Notes under the pieces: generated by a model
Databases searched by the model: none
What the model saw: the letters and a program-made list of their open reading frames with translations, nothing else
What the model was told of the DNA's origin: nothing
Shown here: positions 47,521 through 58,159 of the stretch, one piece after another
Numbering within the stretch: position 1 is the stretch's first letter
How the letters are laid out: every line of letters starts with the position of its first letter
Position numbers and translations under genes: made by a program
From: Anaeramoeba flamelloides
Taxonomy: Eukaryota > Metamonada > Anaeramoebidae
Reading direction: 5' to 3'
Length of the DNA stretch: 64,000 nucleotides
Assembly: GCA_027625915.1 (NCBI GenBank)
Contig: JANTQA010000060.1
Coordinates: forward strand, 4,092,001 to 4,156,000

Positions 47521-50500
47521 GATATATATTAAAATTGGGATAAATTGGTTTTTTTCGGGAAAAATTAAAAAAAATCAATATTAAGAATTAGAAAAAGAAT
47601 AAAATAAAAATAAAATGATGAAGTAAAAATTACATTTCGTTAATAAAAAATTATCAATTATAATTGAAAAGATATTACAATTAGATAATATTTTTTAAAT
47701 CTTGTTAAATTCATTAATTAGATTTATTTACAAATGAATTATATATATAAAAAAAAAAGTTAGATATCTTGTAATAAATAAAATTAGTCAAGCTTGAAAA
47801 AACTAAATAACCTCGATACTTTTTCTATTTTTTGAAATTTTCTTACATATCATTTTTGAAATAATACATCAACTATTTTTTTTTAAACAAAGGGGTAAAA
47901 ATGTTATTTTCAAATATCTTTATTCAACTTAATTTGAATATAATTGTTTAAATATCAAAAATTATTATTATTTATAAATTGGTTCATGAAATAAACCAAT
48001 TTTTTTGTTTTTTTAGCATTACTTTAATAAAAGATAACAAAGTTTATGATCTAAATTTTATCTGATATTTTTTAGATGTGAAAATTGCTGTTTGGTAATT
48101 TTTTTCTTTCTGATCATAAAATTTTTTTTTCCAAATAGGTTTAATCTTGAGAAAATTTCCAATAAAAAGGTAAAAATTATTACTGTATTTTTTTGTTTAA
48201 AATATCTGTTTGTATCTATACTATATTACTCATTTTTTCTTGAAATTGGCTATGGCATCATTTCATACTAAAAAAAATGTACATATTGCTTTTCGTATTT
48301 TGATGAGAATATTTTGTAATAAAAAGGATACATAGATTTATTCAACTAAACTCTGTTTCAGTAAAAGGGGCCCAACGATTTTTTCAAATATCAATTATTT
48401 TATATAATTTACTTTTGAAGAACAAATACAGCTGTTCCAAGTCTACCATAAAATTTTAAATAAAACAGATTTGAGTTTTCTATTCTTATTTTCTATTTTC
48501 AAAAAATTCGGAAATAATAGTTATTATTCCAAAAACAATAATAATAAATGAGCTATTATTCAAATTTTTTAGAACATCAAAAAAAAAAATTTAAGGTTTT
48601 ATGAAGTGCCTAAAAATATTGTTCAAAAAAGACAAAATTTTTAAAGATAAGTAAATATTGATATATCTTTAAAACTTTACCATTTTGGAACGATAATTTT
48701 GAAGTTTCCTGGGATCTTGAATTTTTTTTTTGATGTACCCAAAATTTGAATAATAGCTCATTTATAAAATTTTTTTTGGAATAATAACTATTATTTCCGA
48801 ATTTTTTGAAAATAGAAAATAAGAATAGAAAACTCAAATCTGTTTTATTTAAAATTTTATGGTAGACTTGGAAAGACTGTAAGAAATAAATAGAATAATA
48901 AATATCAAAGAATTGTTGATATATGTCTGAAAGAAAACTAATTAATTAATAGATTTTCTTAAAAATTTCAAAACTCAAATTCTTAGGGACTTATTCAGAA
49001 ATACAACAATGTTCGTTTTGAACTTCTACTGGTATTTGAATAATAAATATGAAACATTTTTCACTTCATTTTCCATACTTTTCTTTTAGAAATTAAGCCC
49101 CCAAACGAAGTTTGTTGGTATTTGTGGTATCTATTTGAAAAAGGAAATGAAAATGAAGTGAAAATTTTTCACATTTATTAAACAAATATCAAGATCAAAG
49201 ATCTTCATAGAATTTCAATAGAAATCAATAGGATTTCTCAACAATATTTACATGGTTTCAATGACCTTAGAATAACATATTTTTACCAAGTGACTATTGA
49301 TCTTGAAATAAAAAATATTTTTGCAACTGAATTACGTTTTAAAAAACAAATCGAAAAAAAAAAACCAAAAATGTGTATACATGTTTTTAAATTTTGAAAA
49401 TTTCCAAAATAAAATTTTTCTTCTAATATCTATACAAACCATTTAAAAACATGTTATTCTACCATTATAACTGGGCCCCTTTGACTGAAAAATAGTTTAG
49501 TATCAATGTCCCTCTAAATTTTTCCCTTACCAATTAACAAATATGAAATACTTGTCAAGGAGAAAATATTATATTTTTTTTCATTTTTTCCCTGTCTGAA
49601 TCTTCTTTATTTTAGGAAGAAGAGTTTATAAAAGGAAAAAGATCAAGTGACCACTTGCTAATACTGAGAGATACTGAAATACAAAAGTATGGGTAACCTT
49701 GAAAATAAAAACAAAAAAGCAAATCTTAAAAATGTACCAAAGTTTTAAAGCAAATTAGATCAAAAAGAAATTAGAAATGTCAACAATTAAAAAAGGAACT
49801 ATCCCAAAACGAAGATTCATCATCAATTATCTAATTAAGTTAAATTAACCAAAATTATCGTGGCTGTGATTTTGGGAGTTCTTAATTAATGATAGCATTG
49901 TTTTTTTTTTTTTTGATTTTTTACCAATTGCTTCTTATAACCTTTTTAAATTTCTTTTTTTTTTTTTTTTTTTTCTTTTTCCTTTTTTCTTTATAATTTT
50001 TTGCTTTTTCAACATAAAAAAATTCTGGGATGTGTCTTTCCCTTGTAAAATCGTGAAATCTATGATTTTACGCTTAAATTACCTTTGAGAGGAAATTTAA
50101 GTAAAAGGACATATAGAGTGTAATTTACACTTCTTCTATAATAATATAAAAAAAAAACGATTGAGTATTATTTCAAGTATCAAAATTAATCACCACCTTT
50201 TGGAAATGTCTTACATGTCTTTCCAGAACTACTAGTGGGAATTTTCAAATTTAAATTATTTTTACCTCAGTAATTATTATTTTTTTTTTTTTTGATATAT
50301 AATCTACTTTCAAAAAAATAGATATTTAATAAGCTTTTGAAAAAATAATATAATCTAGCGTTATGATAAATATTATCTATCTTGTACAAATTTTATTTTA
50401 TTTGTTTTGTATTGTTAGATGTAAAAATATAGTATAACTTCACTTCATGGAATTTAATAATGGCTTAAAGATTAGCAGAATCTCCATGAATTAAAAAAAA

Positions 50501-53500
50501 AAAAAAAAAATTAATCTTTTCATTACTGGTATTTACATAATAAATGGGAAATAGTTTTCACTTTACTTTTTTTTTCCTTTTTATAATAGAGTTTTCAAAG
50601 AACTATGTTATAATTTGTGATCTCTGTTTTTAAAAAGAAAAAAAAGAAAAATGAAATGAATTTTTTTTCACATTTTTTATGTATATATGAACAATTAAAA
50701 ACAATTTTTCTTTTTTTATTGATTGAAGGGAGTGATCAAAGATCCTCTTACAGCCACTAGGTTTTCCAGAATTTAAAATAATTGAGTTAAATCGAAGATT
50801 TTACTCCCTTCTTTTGAATTCTGGAAAACCGCCGTTAGCTTTTCTTGAGTTTTCTGTTTATTAGGAAAATCGATAGATTTTCGTTAGGTTTTTTTTAATT
50901 TTTGAAATAAACAGAAAATTTTAATAAATTTTAGGTTTATTTCAAAAAGTAAAAAAAACCTAGAACACTTAACTAATAAAATAGAAAACCTCAAGATAAC
51001 CTAGGCACTCTACGGCACCCACTCTGATTATTAATCGTAAATTAGTAATTTAGATGATAAAGAAAAAAAAATATTTCGGAATCGAGCAAGTTCCAAAAAA
51101 AAAAAAAATTTCTGAAAGTTTTTCTTACTGATCAATTCAAATAATTGTCTGAAAATTTTTACTTTACTTTCAATTTTACTACAATAATTTTCAAAGAAGT
51201 ATTTTGTAATCGATTCTTTCAATTAAAAATGCTAAATACTTTTTTTTTATTGTAATTTAAGGGAGGAGTATTCAACAAAATTACCTCTTATTTGCCTGAA
51301 ACTCTAAAATTGTATTTAGGGTTTTTTTATCCTAACTGTAATGTAAGCAGGACTACAGCTCAAAGGATATCTTTTCTTTAAAAAATGAAAAGAATAAATT
51401 ATTTCGGAAAAAAGACAAGAAAAAGAGAAAGAAAAGCAAGAAATGAAAGAGAGTCAAAAAATAATAGAAAAAAGAAAAAACTTTCAGTGAAAAGTTTTTT
51501 TTTGTGCCTAAGTGTTGAATGGGCTGGTGGTTGTTTCCTTTTATGGCGTTTTTTTTTGGATCGCCACCATAGGTTGTTTTAATAAAGAGTTCTAAATATT
51601 TGAACAACTATAGATCAAATGAAAAAAGGCTGTTTATTAAATTTTTGATTTAGAACTTTATAGATGGGTTGAATCTATAAAGTGCTGAGTTTTTAAGAAT
51701 AAGATTTGGTTTTCGAAATTTTCTTTTCAGTTGCTTTGCTTTTTTTTTTTTTTTTTTTTTTTTGTGTTATTTTTTTTATTATTTTATTTTTTTTTTTTTT
51801 GTAAGTTTCCCAAATCTTGTTTTCGCAAAATCCCAGTACAAGATACCGACTCGACAGATAGTACGGAAAGTTCAATTCGGTTCACTTTGGTTGGTTTCAG
51901 ATCGCATTCGTTGGATTCAGTTCAGTTGCATAAGTCAATTCGTCGAAGATCTGATCATGAACAAGTTTGGTTGGGTTAGTCATGATCAGGTCAACCAATT
52001 CTTATAATGATTTTTTATACTTTTTTACCTTTCCCAAACACCTAAAAAAAACAAAAAGAGAAGGAACATAGAGCCCAAGTAACTTAAGAAGGGAAATTTG
52101 GAAAAGGTAAAAAGTATAAAAAATCAAAAATGCTAAATACTGATAAATTCAAATAAATAAATAAAATTTTTATTTTGTTTTCCTTTTTACAAATTTTTAA
52201 ACAAAAGATTTGATTAAAGTACTATATTGCTTTAAATCTTAATTAACTTTGTAAAATTAGTTGGTATATAAAATATTAAGTTCTAAAGAACTGTTTGAAA
52301 AGTTGAGTTGATAGATTTACAAAAATGGAAATTGACTAAAAAGTTTATCAAAAGTACTTTAATTTATCAGTATTAATTTCTTTTTCAATTTTCATGTTCT
52401 TTGAAAATAAATAAAAAAATTCTTTTAATTTTAGCTCTTTTCAAAATGTCGTTACTCAAAGTTTTTCAAAGTGTTGATTGGAACTTTTGATTCAATATTT
52501 AATGGATATTTTTTAAAAGTGTTGTTAAGTCTTTTTTTAAAATAAAAGTATTTGAAAATCATTATTACCTTTTCTCTCCTCAAAATTATTATGAGATCTA
52601 AAAAAATAAATAAGTTGAGAAATACAGAAAAGTATCACATAATTCTCAAAACAATAAGCCAAATGATTCAAAAAGAATAATTTCAAATAATGATTCTTAA
52701 ATAAATTCCCAGCCATTCTTAAAAGTATATGTTAAAATTTGATGTTTAATTTTAGTATTTCCAGAAAAAAAGAAAAAAAAGAATTGCAAATCAGTGTCAA
52801 ATTTTTTCATTTTCCAATAACTGAAATTTCTCAATAAAAAAATGTAATCTTTGTTTTTGGCCAATAGATCAATTGTCTTTTTTTTTGCAAAGAGTGGAAA
52901 AAACACTAACACCTTCAAAACCAATTAAAATCGAAAATTATATGTTCCTAATATCGCTTTTTCCTTTTTAAACTTTTGAGACACTGTTAAAATTAAATTT
53001 GATCGAATTAAAAATTTTATTTCAAAAGTTCAAGAAGGAATAGATTAATCAAATCTCGAGACATATCATTTTGTAATTAATTTTGTAAAGATATTGGATT
53101 TTTTCAGTTAATAATTAGAGTAAAATATTTTGGGGAAATTGAACATAAAATTTTACATTTCTTAATTGAAAAAGAACAGCAATTAATTTTTTTTAAATCG
53201 CTGATAACTGTTGTGAAAAACGAACAAAAAACAAGAAATGTTGAAAAAAAATGTCACACTTTTTTTTAACATTTCCCTCTTTGTTTTTTTTTTTTTTTTC
53301 ACAACCTGAAACCGCTCAGTTTTCAAAATCAAAAAAGTTTAAATTTTTGTCACAGTTCAAAAAGGAAGCTTGTGGTAAATTTCTTAAAAAAATATTTTTA
53401 ATTGATTTTGTAAAGAATTTAGAGTTTTTTCAACTAATAATTAGAAAAAAATATTTGAGGAATTTGAAATAAAAATTTTAGTTTATGAATTGGAAAATGA

Positions 53501-56500
53501 TTATTGAATTTAAGGACTAATTTTTCAAAGAAAATGGTGAAATTGTGGATAAAAAGGCTTTTTTAAGAGTTCTATAATTTCAGTTAAATGTATCCACTGA
53601 GAATTTCTTTGAGAAAAAATAGGAAATTTCCACAATTTGAATTTCCAACAATTTTTACCTTTTTAGATCGTGCCAAAAGTTAATTTTAATTTTTAATAAT
53701 TTCCATTTCAAATCTATAAACACCAAACAATTTCCCAAGATGTTGTAAATATTGTTTTAGAGTTACTTTTACAAGTTTTGAATGTTTTAAAATTTTAAAC
53801 ATGTTCTTGAAAATTCCTTAAAGTCATTTTTTTGGAGGGACTAGTCTCTATTATTTTTTTTTTTTTGACCAATTTATAAATAAGGATTCCTTATCTAGAA
53901 ATATGTTTAAAATAAAATAAAATAGGTCTTTCAAATACAAGTAATTGGCAATTTTTTTTCTCAATCTCAATTAAATTTAGGTAAAAAAATTTAATCGAGA
54001 CTAGTCCCTTAAAATTTACCTTCATAAAAAGTTTTTGGAAATTAGTTTTTTTTTTTGTTTGTATTGTTGTTTTTGACTTTTTAATTAGTAGATTTTTTGT
54101 CCATTTTCTTCAGAATGAAAAGTCTTTTTGGGAAAGTGAATTGCTCTAAAATAACACAATAACTCAACAACCTCGGGGAGGTAGGTGGGAATGTAGTCAT
54201 TAAATGATTACTATTTGTTGAAAAATAAAAAGAACAAAATTTTCATTTAGCTTTTTAAAGAAAATCAAAACTCTAAAATTTATATATAACACTAGCCTAA
54301 TATCCAATTCCTCAGATAAATAATACTATAACTTCTTTTGGGTATTATCTGCTGCTATTTTCCAATTCACAAATGATAAATTTTCATTTCAAATTCGCAA
54401 ATATTTTTCTCTTACCTTTAGTTGAAGAAACCCCCAAAGTCTCCACAAAACCAATGAAAAATGTTATTTTTAGAAATTTACTTTAAGGTTCCATATTGAA
54501 ATTTGAGTGAAAATTTTAATTATGATAATTTGATTCTAACAATAATGTATATTTTGCTTGTCTTGGAAAACTTTTTTTGAGACGCTTGATTGATAATTTA
54601 GACCAGTTATTTTTTAACAAATAGTACTGTTAAGGTTTACAATCCTTGAAATTTGAAAAAAAAAGATTATCTTGAGTCAAGCATAGTGGCTTGTTAATTT
54701 GGTTCTTATCTGATCGATCTGGTACTTGGTATGGGTTTTAAGAGTTGTTCAAAATGGGAATTTTTGACAATTTAATTTTTCCGAAATCCGAATTAAAGAA
54801 TGTAAGATTAATAGATATGTAGGTGTTTAAGAATAAATTTTGATTTTTGGGTTGTTGAAGAAAAATTTGATTTAATTGTTTTGTCAAAAAAACAAAATGA
54901 AAAAAATTTTTTTTTATTTAAAAGTTACCAATAAAACCAAACATCATTAAAAATTTCAATTGACAACCCATAAATCACATTTTTTTTAATAACTTTACTT
55001 CTGATATAATAGTCTTATACTCTTCAATTCAGATTTCGGAAAAAAAAAAAAACTAAATTGTCAAAAATAACCATTTTGAACAACTCTTAAAACCCATACC
55101 AAGTACAAGATCGATCAGATAAGAACCAAATTAACAACCACTATACCTGACTCAAGATAATCTTTATTTTCAAATTTCAAGGATTGTAAACCTTAATTGC
55201 AAAATAAAAAGATCAAAATTTTCATTCAGCTTTCTCAAAAAAATTCACATCTCAAGAATATAAATAAATCACTATTCTTCCAAAATTCTACAAAAGGGAA
55301 ATTAATAATTTAAAGATTCTTTTCAGGTATGAAAAATTTGAAATGTGACATGATTTATGAAATCATTTTTTGCAAAGCTGAATGAAAATTGTGTTGGATT
55401 TATTTTTTTACTCACAGTATTTTTTTTTTTTTGGACTTTGGTGATTTATTTTATGGAATTCTTTGGTTTTGGTTTTCTTAAAAAGTTGAATGAAAATTTT
55501 ATTCCTTTTATTTTCTAATTACAGCCGTTTCAACTCAGGTGTGAATCGTACTCATTCGTTGAATGGTTGGGAAACATTCTGAGTCAATTCAAAATGTTTT
55601 CCGACCATTCAACGAATGAGTGTGATTCACACCTGAGTTGAAACAGCTGTAACAGCAGTTTCTTTCTTAAAAAAATTTAATTGTTAAATTCAGAAATGAT
55701 TATTGAATTTTTTTTTGGTCTTTGATCGCCTTGTCTTCGGAAAATATAAAATTAAAAGTTTTTTGATCACATTTCAAGACGAATAATTATTTTCCATTAT
55801 CTCAAAAAAAAAAAAAAAAAAGAATAACAAAGTCAAAAACTAAAGTTTAAATATATTACTTAAGATTCTAAGGATCTGTTCATATAAATTGTTTGTTAAA
55901 ATGGTTTCAGGAAATCCACGCAAAATTAATTTTAAAAGCCCTGAATAGTTATGGATATTGCTCTTTTCTTTGAAAACGATTTCTCTTCCTTCGTTAAAGT
56001 CTTTTCTGAGTAATTCAATCTCGTGAAGTTGGCCTGAGATTCGAAAAATACCTTCTTCGTTAATTCCTATAATATTGAATCAATTTTTTCAAAAAAATAC
56101 AAAAAACAAAAAAAAAAAGAAGAATTTCAAAAAGAAAAAAGAAGAATTATGCAAATGAAATTATTCGTTTAGTTCACAAGGAATACTTTACCATGAGTTT
56201 CGATTACTGAAACAAGCCCTTGGATAATTTTCAGTATTGTAGATTTGTTGATCGAGATGATATTTAAATTTTCTTCCTTCTTTTTGACTATTGGTTTATT
56301 TTTAGTCGTTTTGTCAACCGATTGGTTTCTTTTGTTGACTACTCTTAGGCTGTTCATTTTTTTTAACTTACTCTGGCTCGAGCACATACTATTATTTGAA
56401 ATTTGCTTGAAATTTGGGTGGCTTTTTGGATGAGAAAGGGTTTGTGAGCGAGTTCGAATTGGTGTTAGATTTAAATTCAAATTCGTTTCCCTATAGTGCT

Positions 56501-57309
56501 TCGTAATGTTTTCATGTTTTTTCTACGAAGGTAATTATGTGATATTGGTTATTTAAGGATCCATTTTAAAAAAAATAATGCGAAGGGAATAATTTTGTCA
56601 AAATTGGGTAGTTGAAAAAATTCGTCGAAAATTAATAAAAAAATTAGTTACTTCTCGGGCTGAAAGGTTTATTTGAAAATTAAGAAAGTTAATCCAGTCT
56701 TTAGTTATTAGCTGATCGCTACATTTAATCAACCATGATTTTTCCTGGGTTTTTAATAGGAATTGCTTTTTGTGTTTATTATTGATAATGATAGTTTTGC
56801 AAGAGTTCAAAAGTATTCCCCCAAGAGGATCTAAGCACTAATAACGTGTAGAAAAAAAATCATAAGAAGACAATGCAAGATTGAGTTTCGGAATATACAG
56901 AAAAAATTCTCCAAAAATGAAAAAGATGTTCAAAGAATAAAACAATAAAAGTAAGAAAAAAAAAAAAAAGATAGAAAAGTACCATTGCGTTTTTAAACCA
57001 AAATAAATGGGAGCTGTACAGCTTAAAAAATCTTTTTTTATATCGAGTCCTTTTTTTGTTTGGTTTTTTGGACAGCTGCCCTTGGTAAATCACATTTAAA
57101 ACAGATTCACCAAAAAGATCATCACTCATGACAAAAGCACGAGGGAATCGGAAAATTCGGTCTGTATCTTGTACGCGACCTTCGCACATTACACACCCTT
57201 CTTTTTCATTGGTAAGAACAATCATGCCTCCAGTAACAAAGGCAAATTTTTTGGATTTTTTAGGCTTGTAATTAAATAAAGCTCGATAAAGTTTTTCTTT
57301 GGTATCCAT
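47170..57309 (-). CDS. SH3-PH-RhoGAP protein, five exons
   Basis: Exons on the minus strand: 57309-56983, 56837-56652, 56498-56192, 56066-55860, 47444-47170 (stop). All introns are GT-AG, the phases agree (0, 0, 1, 1), and the product is 433 residues. Residues 1-60 are SH3-like (YRALFNYKPKK to FPRAFV). About 75-170 is a PH domain split by intron 1 (YQGQLSKKP, KKRFFKLYSSHLFWFKN; then GGILL and DWINFL). 172-255 is a basic linker, and about 262-430 the RhoGAP domain. The RhoGAP part has the arginine-finger motif EEGIFRISG, LLKLILRGFPETIL, and NKMTIDNLSRIFGPTL with the catalytic-site Asn. Such proteins speed GTP hydrolysis by Rho/Rac-type GTPases at membranes; the target is unknown. Exon 3 could also start at 56490, but only 56498 keeps the phase. 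Intron 4 is 8.4 kb. Confidence 0.85.
47470..47530 (+). repeat. Microsatellite (CA, CATA, TA runs)
   Basis: Runs CACACACACA, then CATACATACATACATACATA, then TATATATA next to the acceptor of RhoGAP exon 5. Simple slippage product. Confidence 0.9.
48436..48872. mobile_element. Nested 437-bp TIR element with about 150-bp arms
   Basis: The left arm begins TCCAAGTCTACCATAAAATT and runs through the GGAAATAATAGTTATTATTC block; the right arm is its inverse ending GGTAGACTTGGA. Arms match closely with only small indels. Short open frames inside are arm sequence read on both strands. Confidence 0.75.
49029..49190. repeat. Foldback element F, copy 2
   Basis: TACTGGTATTTGAATAATAA on the left, inverted TTTATTAAACAAATATC on the right, and TTCACTTCATTTTC inverted as GAAAATGAAGTGAA. 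Same family as 3918-4082 and 50525-50700. Confidence 0.65.
50046..50140 (+). repeat. Short conserved hairpin motif H, copy 2
   Basis: GATTTTACGCTTAAATT, the hairpin partner AAATTTAAGTAAAA, then GAGTGTAATTTACACTTCTT. Best formed of the three copies: TTAAATTACC and GGAAATTTAA can pair. Confidence 0.55.
50525..50700. repeat. Foldback element F, copy 3
   Basis: Starts TACTGGTATTTACATAATAA, contains TTTTCACTTTACTTT with its inverse AAATGAAATGAATTTTTTTT, and shares the AGTTTTCAAAGAA block with copy 1. Confidence 0.6.
50838..51015. repeat. Palindromic repeat Z, copy at 51 kb
   Basis: GTTAGCTTTTCTTGAGTTTT on the left with its inverse AAAACCTCAAGATAACCT on the right, an inner TTTCGTTAGGTTTTTTTT with AAAAAAAACCTAGAACACTT, and the right flank GGCACTCTACGG. 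Family as at 41.7 and 60.4 kb. Confidence 0.65.
51241..51325 (-). mobile_element. LINE 3'-end fragment
   Basis: Minus-strand sequence matches the 3' end of the LINE at 42.93 kb: a CAAATAAGAGG block near the C-terminus, then the A-rich tail (T run at 51241 on the plus strand). More diverged than the copies at 42.9 and 58.3 kb. Only about 85 bp remain. Confidence 0.55.
51568..52128 (+). repeat. GC-richer dispersed repeat G, copy 2
   Basis: Inverse of 34010-34560, with the core AAATCTTGTTTTCGCAAAAT, CAGTACAAGATACCGACTC, GAAAGTTCAATTCGGTTCAC. A small inverted repeat closes its right end: TTTTTTATACTTTTTTACC near 52011 against GGTAAAAAGTATAAAAAATC near 52106. Long T runs precede the core. Confidence 0.75.
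53025..53500 (+). repeat. Direct repeat pair (53025-53178 and 53353-53500)
   Basis: Both units read AGTTCAARAAGGA, then TTAATTTTGTAAAG-type, then CAACTAATAATTAGA-type blocks and an ATTTGAGGAA/ATTTTGGGGA block in the same order about 330 bp apart. Local duplication of non-coding sequence. Confidence 0.5.
53834..54008. repeat. Foldback element with GGGACTAGTC ends
   Basis: AGGGACTAGTCTCTATTA on the left and TAATCGAGACTAGTCCCTT on the right are mutual inverses. The core AAGGATTCCTTATCTAGAAAT matches the repeat at 22905-23100. Confidence 0.6.
54630..55196. mobile_element. M3 element, uninterrupted copy, about 175-bp TIRs
   Basis: Ends TTAAGGTTTACAATCCTTGA and its inverse. Arms remain alike for about 175 bp, through CTTGTTAATTTGGTTCTTAT and TTGGTATGGGTTTTAAGAG, with few mismatches. 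Total 567 bp. This copy shows the intact layout of the element that was split at 17.4-18.5 kb. Located in the big RhoGAP intron. Confidence 0.8.
55211..55412. repeat. MITE family T, copy 2
   Basis: Ends GATCAAAATTTTCATTCAGC and the inverse GCTGAATGAAAATTGTGTT, with the centre TCTCAAGAATATAAATAAATC. It starts about 15 bp after the M3 element. Confidence 0.65.
55522..55649. mobile_element. Small palindromic MITE, GC-richer, TA target
   Basis: 128-bp palindrome with ends CAGCCGTTTCAACTCAGGTG and its near-inverse, flanked by TA on both sides. Arms contain CTCATTCGTTGAATGG and CCATTCAACGAATGAG. Only a handful of mismatches separate the arms. CAG ends with TA flanks fit Tc1/mariner-type MITEs. No other copy in the window. 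Confidence 0.8.
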
Positions 57310-58029
57310 TAGTAAACAGAAAACAAAAGTTTGGAAAAAATAATAAATGTTTTTTAAACGATTTTTTGACTTTTTGCTTTGAGTTAAAAGAGAGTGCGGG
57401 TGTGTTCGTGTTTTTTCGTTTTAAACAAAAACGTTTTTCTGGTTTTTTATTTATTCATTAGTCTAAAAAACGAAATAGTACCCAATTAAGAAAAAATTAA
57501 AATAAAACTTTTAATCGAAAGGGAAAAGGCTAACTTTTCGTTTTCTTTTTGATTTTTTGAAATTTGTACTGAACAAATCCCAAAGATCACATTTTCAAGA
57601 CTTTATGATTTTTGTAATTTTCTAGAATTAATTTAAAAATAAGGGATCAAACTGATCAGAGTAATGAAAAAAGATTTGATCTCAAAAATAGCTTTTCGTT
57701 TGAAAGTGAAATTCTTTAAAATTATAATTAGTATTTATAATTTGGAAAATATTTCAAATAAATTCCAACAAGATTTTGTTCAAGCTTTTTACTTTTCAGT
57801 TATTTTATGAACTGTCTACGCTCATTGAAAAAAGTTTTACAATTTTTACTTTTAGTCAGACCCTTTTGGAAATGAGAATAAAAAAAATTTGATTCTTTTC
57901 ATAAAATTTCAAAGACTTGAACTTTCTTTAAATGAATTTCTTATTATTCACTTTCATTAATTTTAACAATAAATTAGGTTTCCAAAAGATGTTAGTTTCA
58001 TTAAAAAAAGGGTTTATTTTTGGTTTTTT

Positions 58030-58120
58030 TTATTGATGATATCGTGTAAATTACAATCTAGTTGCCCTGAGACTTAAATCCCCTTTCAGGGGTTTATGCA
58101 TAAAATCAGAGATTTTACGA
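58030..58120 (-). repeat. Short conserved hairpin motif H, copy 3 (inverted)
   Basis: On the minus strand: GTAAAATCTCTGATTTTATGC, the hairpin AACCCCTGAAAGGGGATTTAA, then TTGTAATTTACACGAT. GC content of the hairpin is higher than in copies 1 and 2. Confidence 0.4.
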
Positions 58121-58159
58121 TTATTAATACATGAAAATAATTGGAAGATCCTAATCTTT

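Larger units (their letters stand above)
48346..49500. mobile_element. Composite TIR element (GGGGCCC ends) with nested insertions
   Basis: Outer inverted ends CTAAACTCTGTTTCAGTAAA followed by GGGGCCC on the left, and GGGCCCCTTTGACTG followed by AAAAATAGTTTAG on the right (about 29 bp, imperfect). The same end sequence occurs at 8.85 kb. A 437-bp TIR element (48436-48872) and a foldback F copy (49029-49190) lie inside. No transposase frame is visible. Confidence 0.65.
47445..55859 (-). other. 8.4-kb intron inside the RhoGAP domain
   Basis: Donor GTAATA (55859 downward) and acceptor ATTATAG (47445). The other three introns of this gene are 145, 153 and 125 bp. The interval carries a GATA/CATA microsatellite, a nested TIR composite (48.3-49.5 kb), foldbacks, a palindromic repeat Z, a LINE 3' fragment, repeat G copy 2, M3 and T copies and a small GC-richer MITE. 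No other gene is recognised within it. 47.53-48.34, 49.5-49.9 and 52.2-53.0 kb are plain AT-rich. Confidence 0.75.

Noticed and set aside
51731-52007. Frames in repeat G that share TESSIRFTLVG with 34138-34410
   Set aside because: The shared peptide reflects nucleotide identity of the repeat; the two copies lose register on either side and begin in T runs, so there is no sign of selection on protein.
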